64,000 nt of DNA from positions 1-64,000 of the forward strand of contig NZ_AJHJ01000001.1 in NCBI RefSeq assembly GCF_000257645.1, given 5' to 3'. Below the pieces are notes generated by a model. It had not been told where the DNA came from. It did not search any database and saw only the letters and a list, made by a program, of their open reading frames with translations. The position numbers were made by a program, and so were the translations under genes. Position 1 is the first letter of the stretch; the number at the start of each line of letters is the position of its first letter. The DNA comes from Serratia sp. M24T3 (lineage in GTDB: Bacteria; Pseudomonadota; Gammaproteobacteria; Enterobacterales; Enterobacteriaceae). This document shows, one piece after another, positions 1-12,062 of this stretch.

Positions 1-24
1 ACGAAGAATGAATTTTCAAAGCCA

Positions 25-121
25 TTGGTGCTGTAACGCGGCGGCAAACAAACGAGTCCCGATGAGCTGACATGAGTCAGTGATTCGGGCGAGTGAGCGC
101 AGCCAACAACATTACAGTGAC
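25..121. repeat. ERIC-type intergenic repeat downstream of queE
   Basis: About 95 bases of imperfect palindrome, with ctgtaa near the left end and ttacag near the right end. The centre has the ERIC layout: a GAGTCCCGA arm, GAGCTGACATGAGTCAG, then TCGGGCGAGTGAG followed by GCAGCCAAC. It is a variant of the same element found at several other intergenic sites in this window. Confidence 0.75.
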
Positions 122-135
122 AAGGGAGAAGAAAA

Positions 136-807
136 TTAGGCGATGTTTAAGTATTTGTGCGTCTGCATGGACAACCGCCAGTTTTTTGCAATACAAGTTG
201 CAATACACAGTTTGGTGGCTTCATCTTTCTGGCTAATCGGCTGTAGGGCGATAATTCGTGCTTTCTGGTCATTTAGAGTCGCCAGCAGCTGCTCCAATGC
301 ATCGACATCTCGCTGACGAGCCACAGGATGCTTGATCTCATCGGCACGCTGCAACGCCTGCGGCAGAATGTCGTAACCCCCGCGCATGTTCACTTTTGGT
401 GAAACAGTTACCCACGTTTTTTCCGAGCAGCGCACTTCATGCGTGCCGCTGGTTTCAATTTGGCAGCTGTAACCCTGCTCTTCCAGCAGCTTTGTCAGCG
501 GCTGCAAGTCATAAATGCACGGCTCTCCACCGGTGATCACCACGTGTTTCGCTGTCCATCCCTGTTTCTGGATCACCTGATGAAGCTGCTCGGCAGTGGC
601 ATTGCCCCACGCGTCAGTCTCTTCGGTTTTTACCAGGATACGCTGCATATCGACTTCACGATCGGCGAATTTTTCCCAGGTGTGTTTCGTATCGCACCAG
701 CTGCAACCCACTGGGCAGCCTTGCAAACGAATAAAAATAGCCGGCACGCCGGTAAAAAAGCCTTCCCCTTGCAGGGTTTCAAACATTTCGTTAATCGGGT
801 ACTGCAT
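136..807 (-). CDS. queE: 7-carboxy-7-deazaguanine synthase QueE
   Basis: Radical SAM enzyme that contracts 6-carboxy-tetrahydropterin to 7-carboxy-7-deazaguanine in queuosine and preQ0 synthesis; cytosolic. The 223-residue protein matches the E. coli length from the chosen start (MQYPINEMF). Cys31, Cys35 and Cys38 give the CxxxCxxC cluster motif that ligates the 4Fe-4S centre, followed by VVITGGEP, typical of the family. The open frame extends 20 codons upstream, but that stretch is not conserved, so the inner ATG is preferred. In E. coli queE lies next to eno; here a large accessory gene separates them on the same strand. Confidence 0.97.
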   Translation of the reverse strand: MQYPINEMFETLQGEGFFTGVPAIFIRLQGCPVGCSWCDTKHTWEKFADREVDMQRILVKTEETDAWGNATAEQLHQVIQKQGWTAKHVVITGGEPCIYDLQPLTKLLEEQGYSCQIETSGTHEVRCSEKTWVTVSPKVNMRGGYDILPQALQRADEIKHPVARQRDVDALEQLLATLNDQKARIIALQPISQKDEATKLCIATCIAKNWRLSMQTHKYLNIA

Positions 808-922
808 CTGAATCTCAAAGTTTAAGGAGCCAGCGCGTATTATCGCAGACATCTGGCCCCGCGCCAAATCAGGGACGGTGCCAAATGACTGGTCAAATCT
901 TAAGTTAGAGATTATTCAGCAC

Positions 923-3900
923 TTATTTATTTGAACTTTCGACTTCTGATCCCTCATCGTCCGACGCTTCCCACGGCAAATTGGGATCGGGCTTAGGTAG
1001 CACGCCTTCATTGATAAGATGCTTAGCGACAAACTTATTTTTAGCCGCGAACAGCAACTGGTAATAGGCAATACTTTCAGCATTATTAAGCACCACGGCC
1101 GCACGGATTTCTTTATTGGCGGATATTTCATGAATCCACTCACGAAGTGACATGATAGCTGCCGGATCGAGTTGTCGTTTAGTCTGATCAGACTCATAAG
1201 TTTGGGTTAATGATGGAGAATCGTATTTTTTTTGCGGGATATCCAGTCTCTCAGATACCGTATTAATCTCTCCAAAAAGGCGGTGAACAGGGGACTCCCT
1301 AGAACGAATAGCATTAACAGTGATTTTCACATTTTCATTTTCTTTCAGAAAATCATCTAAAAGCTTAACTCGGTGCTCTAACTCGCCTAAAACTTTCCTT
1401 TCAAAAAGATTTCGATCTTTAATAAGGTTAAAATTTTCGCTATATTTTGACTCTGTAAATAAGTATTCATCATAATTCATCAGTTTTAAATTGGCTTCAT
1501 TAGATTCTATAAAATTCTGATTATTTTGACGCGAGGAATAATAGTCCATTCTAAAATTAAACTGATTACTCTCGGGATTAAAAAGCTCGGCAGCATTGTA
1601 GATAAAATCAAAAGCTAACAGAGGCGTTTTCGAAGTGGGTACAACGCTTTCTTTAACATGGCTTATTTCATGCAACAGCGTCTGTATTGACTCTGCATAT
1701 TCACTAAGGGTTGTAGATTTCCAGAAAGCGGCGTTGACTATCGATAAAATCGGGGTGTGGAATTGTACACCATCCGTTACAAAAGCGACGGTCGAACTTT
1801 CAACCATTGCATTTTCTGGCTCTAAAAGGACCAATTTGCCAAGACGATCGCCCCCTGAAAAATAACGCGCCAGATCGCTTTTTGCGTGTGCTAAATAACG
1901 CCTGAAAATATCTACCTTCTTCAAAAAATTATTGCCACCAAAATGCGTCATGACAAACTCTTTTATAGCAGGATCGCCAAGATTGCTTAATTCATCAATA
2001 ATAGCCCTGGCACTGACGAACCGATCACGCAGTGTTAATGGCTCTTCCCCGTTTATACCAGCCGGCTCATTCAATACTGACTCGCCACGCACGCGAATAC
2101 GATAGTTTTCGGCGGCAATAAAATTAAGATATACTTTTTCTTGTAGTTCCATAGCGCTTGCTGGATCCGCAAGAGACTCAGGCAGACTTAACTTTATATT
2201 TTCCAGAAACAAGCGATTATTTTGCTCAGTAGATCCTTGCGTCCTTTGCATTGACTTATCCATGCTCGTTATTCCGGCCTCCTGCAGCATTTTAATCATC
2301 TTTTGCTGTACAGCCTCTCGCGTTGTTCCAACATCAAACTGCAATAATGTATTTTCTGCCGACCATGGGTTAAGGACAAAAATTGGCTTTTCGGAAAATT
2401 TAATTGCCCCAACTAGCTCGAAAACATTAAATTCATGCAGGAATAAAAATGGGGCTGCGGTGACAATTATCTCTCGCATACTATGTTCGGGATAATACAA
2501 GAGTGCGGTGTATTTAATTACACCGTTAATAGTCATATGTACTACCATTAAATTTTCGCCGGATAATCCCGCATCTAATAACTTATCAAGAAGAATATAA
2601 CTAAACTCTTTAGCTCCGGCTACTGAACCTTTTAATAGCTGTTCGGCATAATATTCGCTGATGATTTTTGCCGTTCTTGCCTGTGCTTTAAAAACATCGG
2701 TTAACTGTTCGACTGGGACATTATTCATTATCTGTTGTTGATAATCTGATCTTATCGCCTCAATAGCCAGGTCATGTAATATATCATGTTCGCCTGCTCT
2801 ATTTATGGGTACCAGCTCTAAAGGATTACTCTCTATCTCGGCTAATTTTTCCTGGACAATCTGTTGCGGGCTGAACTCTATTCGAGCACGCTTGGCATCG
2901 GGTTCTTCTCGTGAAGTTCCTGCTAAACAGGGATTATCATCCGCACGCTTTATTCGGCGACAGCTCACGACTTCATCAAGTGTGAATTCACCATTCTCAT
3001 GATAAAGATAATAGCGCATTTCCTCGATACGCATCTCGCCGTCTGGGATTTCAAGTTTAAATCGATTGCCGTCTCCCGCTTCCTGTACGACCTTAATATA
3101 TTGCGCCAATCCTCTGCGCGTATTGCCTGTATAAATAAAAACCTCTTGGGTATTCGGACTGCGAAATACATTTTTAAAACCCGCAAGCGCCGAGGCACTT
3201 TCGAATTTGAATAACGGCTGAACCAAAATGCTGGCCGGTAGATCATTAAATACTGCCGAAGTTACTTTAGCCGTCACCGTATTCCCCGCATTGGTGACGA
3301 CTTCCCACTTACCCGTTGCAGATTTCCACTCCAGTAATGTTTGTTTATTTACTGGCAAAGCATCCTGATTAATCGAGAAAAAACGTTCTTCCAGATGGCC
3401 CTCTACATATTGAGTAATCACACTGTTTGGATTTGAAGGATTACGCTTCATCACTTCAAGATAATATTTCCCGGTATTGGGCACAGTCCAAACCTTGCCT
3501 TCTGCACTGACCCTTCCATTAAACGCAAGTATCGAATTGTCTCCGGGCGAAAGGCTTAATAATTCATCAGGAATTGCCGACAGTGATTTAGCCGTCAAAT
3601 GGGTATTACCCGACCAGAACTCCCGCCACTCACCCGTTCGATGATTAAAATAAATCTTGTGTGCATTGCTTAAACTGAAAGTGCCATCAACAGCATTTTC
3701 ATTAATGGGATAATACTTATCCTGCACCTTAATATGTAAACCTGATTCTGTATTATCCCTGCTGGAAATTTGTGTCAAACCTGTCGGTTCATGAGTTACT
3801 CTTACCCCTCTACGTGCTGAATTAGCCGGTAAAGTTCGCAATTGTGTAGATAAAGCAGGCATGATTTTAAATGCACGCGCCGCTACAGCTTCAGGCGGCA

Positions 3901-4870
3901 TAATAATGTTGCTGGTTAGTCTTAATAACCATTCGGCAGGCGTTTCGTGTGGTTCCTTATCAAATAGTGTTCCATCCATCGTTGCGCCAAGAGTCTGTGC
4001 CAATGAACCGGCAATAGCTACCAACCCGGAGCTTATATAGGCCATCAGGCCTCCTTCCCCTTTTTCCCAAGCCATCTTGAAAATTAATTTACTGGCGGCC
4101 ATTTGATTTTCACCCCAGCGAATCACTGAACCGGCTTTGCTATTGCCTTTAGTTGCGGGATCAATAACAACCATCGTTCGCATCGGGATTCTTGGACGAC
4201 CATCATCAAGCTCTCGGCGGTAACGACCCGACGAAGAGTGTTCCGGTGCTTCTCTACTGAACAGCACATATTTATTTTCGAGATAATCAATCAGCGGAAC
4301 GTTTTCTGAAAACGCCGAGGTGAGTTGGAAACTTTCCAGTTGAGCTTTAAGCAGCGTAGTGCCATCGGTAGGTTGATGTTCGAGGAAGTCAGGGGGTGTT
4401 AACGGGTTTGCATTAGCCCCTGACGGCCATTGTGATAAAACAGGAATGGTATTCCATACGTTCGAGGCAGCACTCATTAACTTATCTATATGCAAAGACG
4501 AGAAATAAGAATTTGAAGGTAATAGGGAAGAGGAGAAATCAGGACTATTATTTTTATCAATTGAAGAAGTTCTGTTTAATGACAACGCTGTGGATAATCC
4601 TAATAACGTTGGTATATATCTTACAGCAACCTCTTTTAAGGATTTACAGATTGCAACCTCACTCTGAGGCTCGCCTTTAATAGCTCTAATATGATTTTCT
4701 ATTACTCTCCACTCATCTTGGTCAACGTTATAATATTTTCTATTACTGGCAGGCTGTCTAGTACTGTAATCAACTTTTAAGAAAGGCTTTGGATTATCCG
4801 CCTGTAGTTTCTCAGATACCAAAGGAAAAAGTTTAGGGGGGGAAGATAGCATTACTGAGTTAAAAGGCAT
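923..4870 (-). CDS. Large toxin/effector-like protein with HEISH zinc-metalloprotease motif, family not recognised
   Basis: 1315 residues with no Sec signal peptide. What can be seen: a variable N-terminus; one hydrophobic stretch near residues 274-298; three loosely similar beta-rich modules ending in G-x-W (about 385-420, 465-525 and 565-630); a basic KRAR patch at 660-663; then a helical region. HEISH at 1067-1071 is an HExxH zinc-binding site, and a D-x-x-Y pair at 1088-1091 could supply a third ligand as in aspzincin proteases (inference). Only three cysteines were counted in the first 700 residues. The layout recalls large dermonecrotic-type toxins and secreted effectors, but no family can be named. 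The gene is AT-rich compared with eno and queE and interrupts their usual adjacency, which suggests horizontal acquisition. No secretion, chaperone or immunity gene lies beside it. Confidence 0.85.
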   Translation of the reverse strand: MPFNSVMLSSPPKLFPLVSEKLQADNPKPFLKVDYSTRQPASNRKYYNVDQDEWRVIENHIRAIKGEPQSEVAICKSLKEVAVRYIPTLLGLSTALSLNRTSSIDKNNSPDFSSSLLPSNSYFSSLHIDKLMSAASNVWNTIPVLSQWPSGANANPLTPPDFLEHQPTDGTTLLKAQLESFQLTSAFSENVPLIDYLENKYVLFSREAPEHSSSGRYRRELDDGRPRIPMRTMVVIDPATKGNSKAGSVIRWGENQMAASKLIFKMAWEKGEGGLMAYISSGLVAIAGSLAQTLGATMDGTLFDKEPHETPAEWLLRLTSNIIMPPEAVAARAFKIMPALSTQLRTLPANSARRGVRVTHEPTGLTQISSRDNTESGLHIKVQDKYYPINENAVDGTFSLSNAHKIYFNHRTGEWREFWSGNTHLTAKSLSAIPDELLSLSPGDNSILAFNGRVSAEGKVWTVPNTGKYYLEVMKRNPSNPNSVITQYVEGHLEERFFSINQDALPVNKQTLLEWKSATGKWEVVTNAGNTVTAKVTSAVFNDLPASILVQPLFKFESASALAGFKNVFRSPNTQEVFIYTGNTRRGLAQYIKVVQEAGDGNRFKLEIPDGEMRIEEMRYYLYHENGEFTLDEVVSCRRIKRADDNPCLAGTSREEPDAKRARIEFSPQQIVQEKLAEIESNPLELVPINRAGEHDILHDLAIEAIRSDYQQQIMNNVPVEQLTDVFKAQARTAKIISEYYAEQLLKGSVAGAKEFSYILLDKLLDAGLSGENLMVVHMTINGVIKYTALLYYPEHSMREIIVTAAPFLFLHEFNVFELVGAIKFSEKPIFVLNPWSAENTLLQFDVGTTREAVQQKMIKMLQEAGITSMDKSMQRTQGSTEQNNRLFLENIKLSLPESLADPASAMELQEKVYLNFIAAENYRIRVRGESVLNEPAGINGEEPLTLRDRFVSARAIIDELSNLGDPAIKEFVMTHFGGNNFLKKVDIFRRYLAHAKSDLARYFSGGDRLGKLVLLEPENAMVESSTVAFVTDGVQFHTPILSIVNAAFWKSTTLSEYAESIQTLLHEISHVKESVVPTSKTPLLAFDFIYNAAELFNPESNQFNFRMDYYSSRQNNQNFIESNEANLKLMNYDEYLFTESKYSENFNLIKDRNLFERKVLGELEHRVKLLDDFLKENENVKITVNAIRSRESPVHRLFGEINTVSERLDIPQKKYDSPSLTQTYESDQTKRQLDPAAIMSLREWIHEISANKEIRAAVVLNNAESIAYYQLLFAAKNKFVAKHLINEGVLPKPDPNLPWEASDDEGSEVESSNK

Positions 4871-4980
4871 TTTATTATCTCCAGAGAAGGAAATTTGATA
4901 ATAGGCCTCGTAAAAATTTACGTCTAACGGTTAAAGCTGGTGGTTAGGCTGCGGTTTATTATTTTCCTGCTGCTTAAAAA

Positions 4981-5004
4981 TGAAAAACCCGCCGAAGCGG
5001 GTTT
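4981..5004 (-). terminator. Rho-independent terminator of eno
   Basis: An 8-bp stem (AAACCCGC / GCGGGTTT) with a 4-base loop lies just after the eno stop codon, followed on the minus strand by a T-rich tract. It should insulate eno from the large downstream gene. Confidence 0.85.
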
Positions 5005-5023
5005 ATGAAGCAAGGGTCAGATA

Positions 5024-6343
<1,320 letters not shown>

Positions 6344-6358
6344 CTAAAGCTTCAGACT

Positions 6359-6392
6359 CCACGACAGACTGCATTCCCGCGGCCTGTCGTGG
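6359..6392. other. Inverted repeat in the pyrG-eno intergenic region
   Basis: A perfect 9-bp inverted repeat (CCACGACAG / CTGTCGTGG) separated by 16 bases lies between the pyrG stop and the eno start. It has no strong T-run, so it is more likely an mRNA processing or stability hairpin, or a partial attenuator, than a full terminator. Confidence 0.5.
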
Positions 6393-6402
6393 GCCCTATA
6401 TT

Positions 6403-8379
<1,977 letters not shown>

Positions 8380-9195
8380 TTATTTTGCTGTTGATTTTTC
8401 CAGCAGCTTGACCTGTTGCCAGGCGTCTTCCATTTGATCAAGACTGGCATCATCCATGGTTAAGCCTCGGTCGCGAATGATCTGTTCAACCTGACGAAAA
8501 CGACGCTCGAATTTGATGTTGGCTGCCTGTAATGCGCTTTCAGCCTTGTGACCCAAATGGCGAGAAAGATTGACCGTGGCAAACAACAGATCGCCGATTT
8601 CTTCGCCCAGTTTCTCTTGATCAACGACCGCCTGTTTCGCCTCGAACATCACCTCGTCGATTTCTTCATAGACCTTGTCGAGCACCGGGCCCAATGTGTC
8701 CCAGTCAAATCCGACGTTGGCACAGCGCTTCTGGATTTTATGCGCTTTCATCAGGGCTGGAAGAGTGGCGGGGATATCGTCGAGCGCCGAATATAACGCC
8801 TTGTCAGCTCGCTCCCGGGTTTTACCCTTTTCCCAGTCCAGCAATACCTGAGCCTGGTCTTTGCCAACGGTATTTTCATCGGCATCGAAAATATGCGGAT
8901 GACGGCGTTCAAGCTTGTCAGAAATCGCGTTACAGATGTCGTCAAAATTGAACAGCCCCTGCTCACTGCCCATCTGGGCGTAAAACACGACCTGAAATAG
9001 CAGATCGCCAAGTTCGTCGCGCAGGTCGGCGAAATCCTGACGCTGGATAGCATCCAGCACCTCGTAAGTTTCTTCCAGCGTGTAAGGGGCGATAGTCTCG
9101 AAGCTCTGCGCTTTGTCCCACGGACAGCCAGCAAGGGGGTCACGCAGGGTTTTCATGATAGAAAGCAGGCGTTGCAGGGGAACCGTAGAAGTCAT
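8380..9195 (-). CDS. mazG: Nucleoside triphosphate pyrophosphohydrolase MazG
   Basis: House-cleaning enzyme that hydrolyses (d)NTPs to NMP and pyrophosphate; in E. coli it also modulates the starvation response by lowering ppGpp. The protein has 271 residues from the chosen start (MTSTVPLQ). Two all-alpha MazG domains are visible, each with EExxE and ExxD metal-binding pairs: LEETYEVLDA with RDELGDLL, and EEIDEVMFEA with EEIGDLL. The frame runs 25 codons further upstream, but that stretch is not similar to known MazG proteins. It lies downstream of relA on the same strand, as in E. coli. Confidence 0.96.
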   Translation of the reverse strand: MTSTVPLQRLLSIMKTLRDPLAGCPWDKAQSFETIAPYTLEETYEVLDAIQRQDFADLRDELGDLLFQVVFYAQMGSEQGLFNFDDICNAISDKLERRHPHIFDADENTVGKDQAQVLLDWEKGKTRERADKALYSALDDIPATLPALMKAHKIQKRCANVGFDWDTLGPVLDKVYEEIDEVMFEAKQAVVDQEKLGEEIGDLLFATVNLSRHLGHKAESALQAANIKFERRFRQVEQIIRDRGLTMDDASLDQMEDAWQQVKLLEKSTAK

Positions 9196-9240
9196 TGAGT
9201 ATTCCGAAATATCAAAAAATAAGTCATCTACGTCATTGAA

Positions 9241-9330
9241 GTTGCAGAAGGCTAACGGATCCTGAATCACTGGCTTGAGTCAGTGATTCAAATGAGCCAG
9301 CTCCGTTAACGCTGCTGCAGTTTCAAAGGC
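9241..9330. repeat. ERIC-like palindromic repeat between relA and mazG
   Basis: Nested inverted repeats: GAATCACTG / CAGTGATTC (9264-9272 and 9281-9289) inside GCTAACGGA / TCCGTTAAC (9251-9310), flanked by GTTGCAG and CTGCAG. The arms and outer GCAG boxes fit a degenerate or shortened ERIC element. Its outer left part would overlap the non-conserved 5' extension of the mazG frame. Confidence 0.6.
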
Positions 9331-9338
9331 GACAAAGA

Positions 9339-11582
9339 TTAGCTACCGTGCAGGCGCTTGGCCTCGATAACATCCGGCAGCTGATTCAACTTGGCAACAA
9401 CCCTGCTCAATACTTGCGGATTATAAATCTCGATGTCCATATCGATGGTTGCCAGCATATTTTTGGTGTCGCTGCGGCTCGCAACGCCCAGTACATTAAC
9501 TTTTTCGTTAGCCAGAATGGTGGTGATATCTCGTAGTAGCCCACTCCTGTCGTTTGCCACTACGCGCAGCACCAGCGAGTATCCGCTTGAATAACTTTCG
9601 CCCCACACTGCATCGACGATACGCTCAGGCGCGTGCGACTTGAGATCTTCCAATTGGTCACAATCGGCGCGGTGAATCGAAATTCCTCGCCCCTGGGTGA
9701 TAAAACCAATGATCTCGTCACCGGGTATCGGCTGGCAACAGCGAGCGATGTGGTGCATCAGATTGCCCACGCCCTCGACCACCACGCGGCCGTTTTCTTT
9801 AGAACCACTGCGCACCGGAGCACGAGTGGTTTTCTGCGTCAGCTGGCGCAGAGCCTCTTCGTCGAGCTCTTCGAGACTCGGTTTTTTCAGCTGCGATTGC
9901 AGATAATTCGCCATCTGATTAAGGCGGATATCGCCGTTGCCTATTGCTGCCAGCAGCTCGTCAAGCGAGTTGAAGTTGTAGCGCGGCAACAGCAGTTTTT
10001 CTGCATCTTTGTACGAAATATCCAGACGTTCCAGCTCGTCGTCGAGAATTTGCTTCCCGGCGATGATGTTTTTGTCACGATCCTGCTTGCGGAACCAGTT
10101 CTGGATCTTCGAACGCCCGCGGCTGGTGGTGATATATCCCAGACTTGGGTTCAGCCAGTCACGGCTAGGGTTCGGATGCTTTTGAGTGATGACCTCAATC
10201 TGGTCGCCCATTTGCAGCTGATAGGTAAACGGCACGATGCGGCCACCAATTTTGGCGCCGATGCAACGATGTCCCACGTCGCTGTGAATGTGGTAGGCGA
10301 AGTCCAGCGGCGTTGAGCCGGTTGGCAAATCGACCACGTCACCTTTCGGGGTAAACACATAGACTCGGTCGTCGAAGACCTGACTGCGAACCTCGTCGAG
10401 CATCTCGCCCGAATCGGCCATTTCTTCCTGCCAGGCAATAAGTTTGCGCAGCCAGGCAATACGCCCTTCGTAGCCGCCACTGCGACCACCGACCACGGCC
10501 GTGCCTTCTTTATATTTCCAATGCGCCGCTACGCCAAGCTCGGCATCTTCGTGCATCTGGCGGGTGCGAATCTGTACCTCAAGCGTTTTACCGCGCGGGC
10601 CAAGCACCACAGTATGGATCGACTGATAACCGTTGGGTTTCGGGTTGGCAACGTAGTCATCGAATTCGTCAGGCAGATGACGGAAATGAGTATGTACGAT
10701 ACCCAATGCGGCATAGCAATCCTGCAGGCGTTCGACCACGACACGCACGGCGCGCACGTCAAACAGCTCGTCGAAGGACAGGGATTTTTTCTGCATCTTG
10801 CGCCAGATGCTGTAGATATGTTTTGGTCGCCCGTACACATCAACTTTAATGCCCTCTTCCGCCATGGCGTTACGCACGGTAGACACGAAGTCGTCAATGT
10901 ACTGCGCGCGGTCAATGCGGCGCTCATGCAGCAGTTTGGCAATGCGCTTGTACTCATCGGGGTGCAGATAACGGAAGCAGAAATCCTCCAGCTCCCATTT
11001 CAACTGGCCGATGCCGAGGCGGTTTGCCAGTGGCGCATAAATATTGGTACATTCTTTAGCCGCCAGAACGCGCTCTTCTTCCGGCGCGTCTTTGACTTCA
11101 CGCAGGTGAGCAATACGCTCGGCAAGTTTTAAGACCACGCAGCGGAAGTCTTCGACCATCGCCAACAACATGCGGCGAACATTGTCGACCTGCTCCGAGC
11201 CCATGGAGTCGTTTTGCGTAGCTTTAAGCTGGCGTATGGCGTCCATATCGCGCACACCATGCACCAGATAGGTGATTTCTTTCCCGAAGTCTTTGGTGAG
11301 CGTGTCTTCGTCGATAACATTCTCATCAACCAGCGGGAAAAGCAGCGCCGCGCGCATGCTGTCGTTGTCCATACTCAGCGTGGAAAGAATCTCGACCATT
11401 TCCAGGCCGCGCCAAAGCAGCAGCGAGGCATCGGGATGCCCTTGAGTTTGTTGCTCGCAGTAGCGCCAGGTTACGGCTAAACGCTCACATGATTCCTGGC
11501 TGGAGATGCCTAAAGTCGTGATCCACTCGTCAAGCGCAAATTCGCCAGCCGTATTCAAATGTGCACTTCGTACCGCAACCAT
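9339..11582 (-). CDS. relA: GTP pyrophosphokinase RelA, (p)ppGpp synthetase I
   Basis: Ribosome-associated enzyme that makes (p)ppGpp when uncharged tRNA is sensed (stringent response). The protein has 747 residues from MVAVRSAHL, matching the E. coli start; two codons upstream are open but not conserved. Domain order: a degenerate HD hydrolase domain (FPLVDENV replaces the catalytic HD pair, as in other RelA proteins), the synthetase domain with YGRPKHIYSIWRK and NPKPNGYQSIHT, the TGS domain (VYVFTPKGDV), then zinc-finger and ACT regions to the C-terminus. Its neighbours are mazG downstream and, unusually, barA directly upstream and divergent. Confidence 0.98.
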   Translation of the reverse strand: MVAVRSAHLNTAGEFALDEWITTLGISSQESCERLAVTWRYCEQQTQGHPDASLLLWRGLEMVEILSTLSMDNDSMRAALLFPLVDENVIDEDTLTKDFGKEITYLVHGVRDMDAIRQLKATQNDSMGSEQVDNVRRMLLAMVEDFRCVVLKLAERIAHLREVKDAPEEERVLAAKECTNIYAPLANRLGIGQLKWELEDFCFRYLHPDEYKRIAKLLHERRIDRAQYIDDFVSTVRNAMAEEGIKVDVYGRPKHIYSIWRKMQKKSLSFDELFDVRAVRVVVERLQDCYAALGIVHTHFRHLPDEFDDYVANPKPNGYQSIHTVVLGPRGKTLEVQIRTRQMHEDAELGVAAHWKYKEGTAVVGGRSGGYEGRIAWLRKLIAWQEEMADSGEMLDEVRSQVFDDRVYVFTPKGDVVDLPTGSTPLDFAYHIHSDVGHRCIGAKIGGRIVPFTYQLQMGDQIEVITQKHPNPSRDWLNPSLGYITTSRGRSKIQNWFRKQDRDKNIIAGKQILDDELERLDISYKDAEKLLLPRYNFNSLDELLAAIGNGDIRLNQMANYLQSQLKKPSLEELDEEALRQLTQKTTRAPVRSGSKENGRVVVEGVGNLMHHIARCCQPIPGDEIIGFITQGRGISIHRADCDQLEDLKSHAPERIVDAVWGESYSSGYSLVLRVVANDRSGLLRDITTILANEKVNVLGVASRSDTKNMLATIDMDIEIYNPQVLSRVVAKLNQLPDVIEAKRLHGS

Positions 11583-12062
11583 AACCACTCCCTACGTTTC
11601 TGGTATACCCATCGTACTTAAGCTTTTACTACTATTACGCGGGTATCTATTTTAAGCACCAGACTGGTTGATAAACAAAGCCATCGATTCGAGGTGCCTG
11701 CCATACGGGAAAACTCACCGGCTCAGGCACACCAATTAACGCTTGGCCTTATCTTGCCCATTCACCACCAGCGTGGCAACTTCTTCTATCCTGACAATTT
11801 GCTTCGCCGTCGCTCGACCCAGACATACGATGCAAACTTAAAGTAGACCCTAAGCAAACTTCACGCCAGGTTTCTGCACACTATGGTCTTAGTTAACATT
11901 TTTAGAGTCATCACCCGCCTGTCAGGAGAGTTGAATCAGGCCAATGTCGTTGGCACACTGATTGATATAGTCTATACATTTCGTACTTAACGTTGCCTCT
12001 CAGCGACAACTTTATTTACCGTTAATCGATGTCAGCTACCAATTCTCCCACATTGGAACCTC
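11583..12062. other. relA-barA intergenic region lacking rlmD
   Basis: 480 bases between divergent relA and barA. In E. coli and relatives this site holds rlmD, a 23S rRNA methyltransferase gene; no such reading frame is present. On the minus strand around 11740-11845 a 30-codon open stretch has a faint resemblance to the RlmD N-terminus (RATAKQIV...NGQ), which may be chance. The barA promoter is expected in the last 150 bases. Confidence 0.55.

Noticed and set aside
9633-10316. 227-codon frame antisense to relA
   Set aside because: Opposite conserved relA domains; composition is that of a reverse-strand shadow.
11740-11845. Short minus-strand frame resembling HypC or RlmD N-terminus
   Set aside because: Only about 30 codons, no start codon or ribosome site; kept only as a possible relic, not called as a gene.
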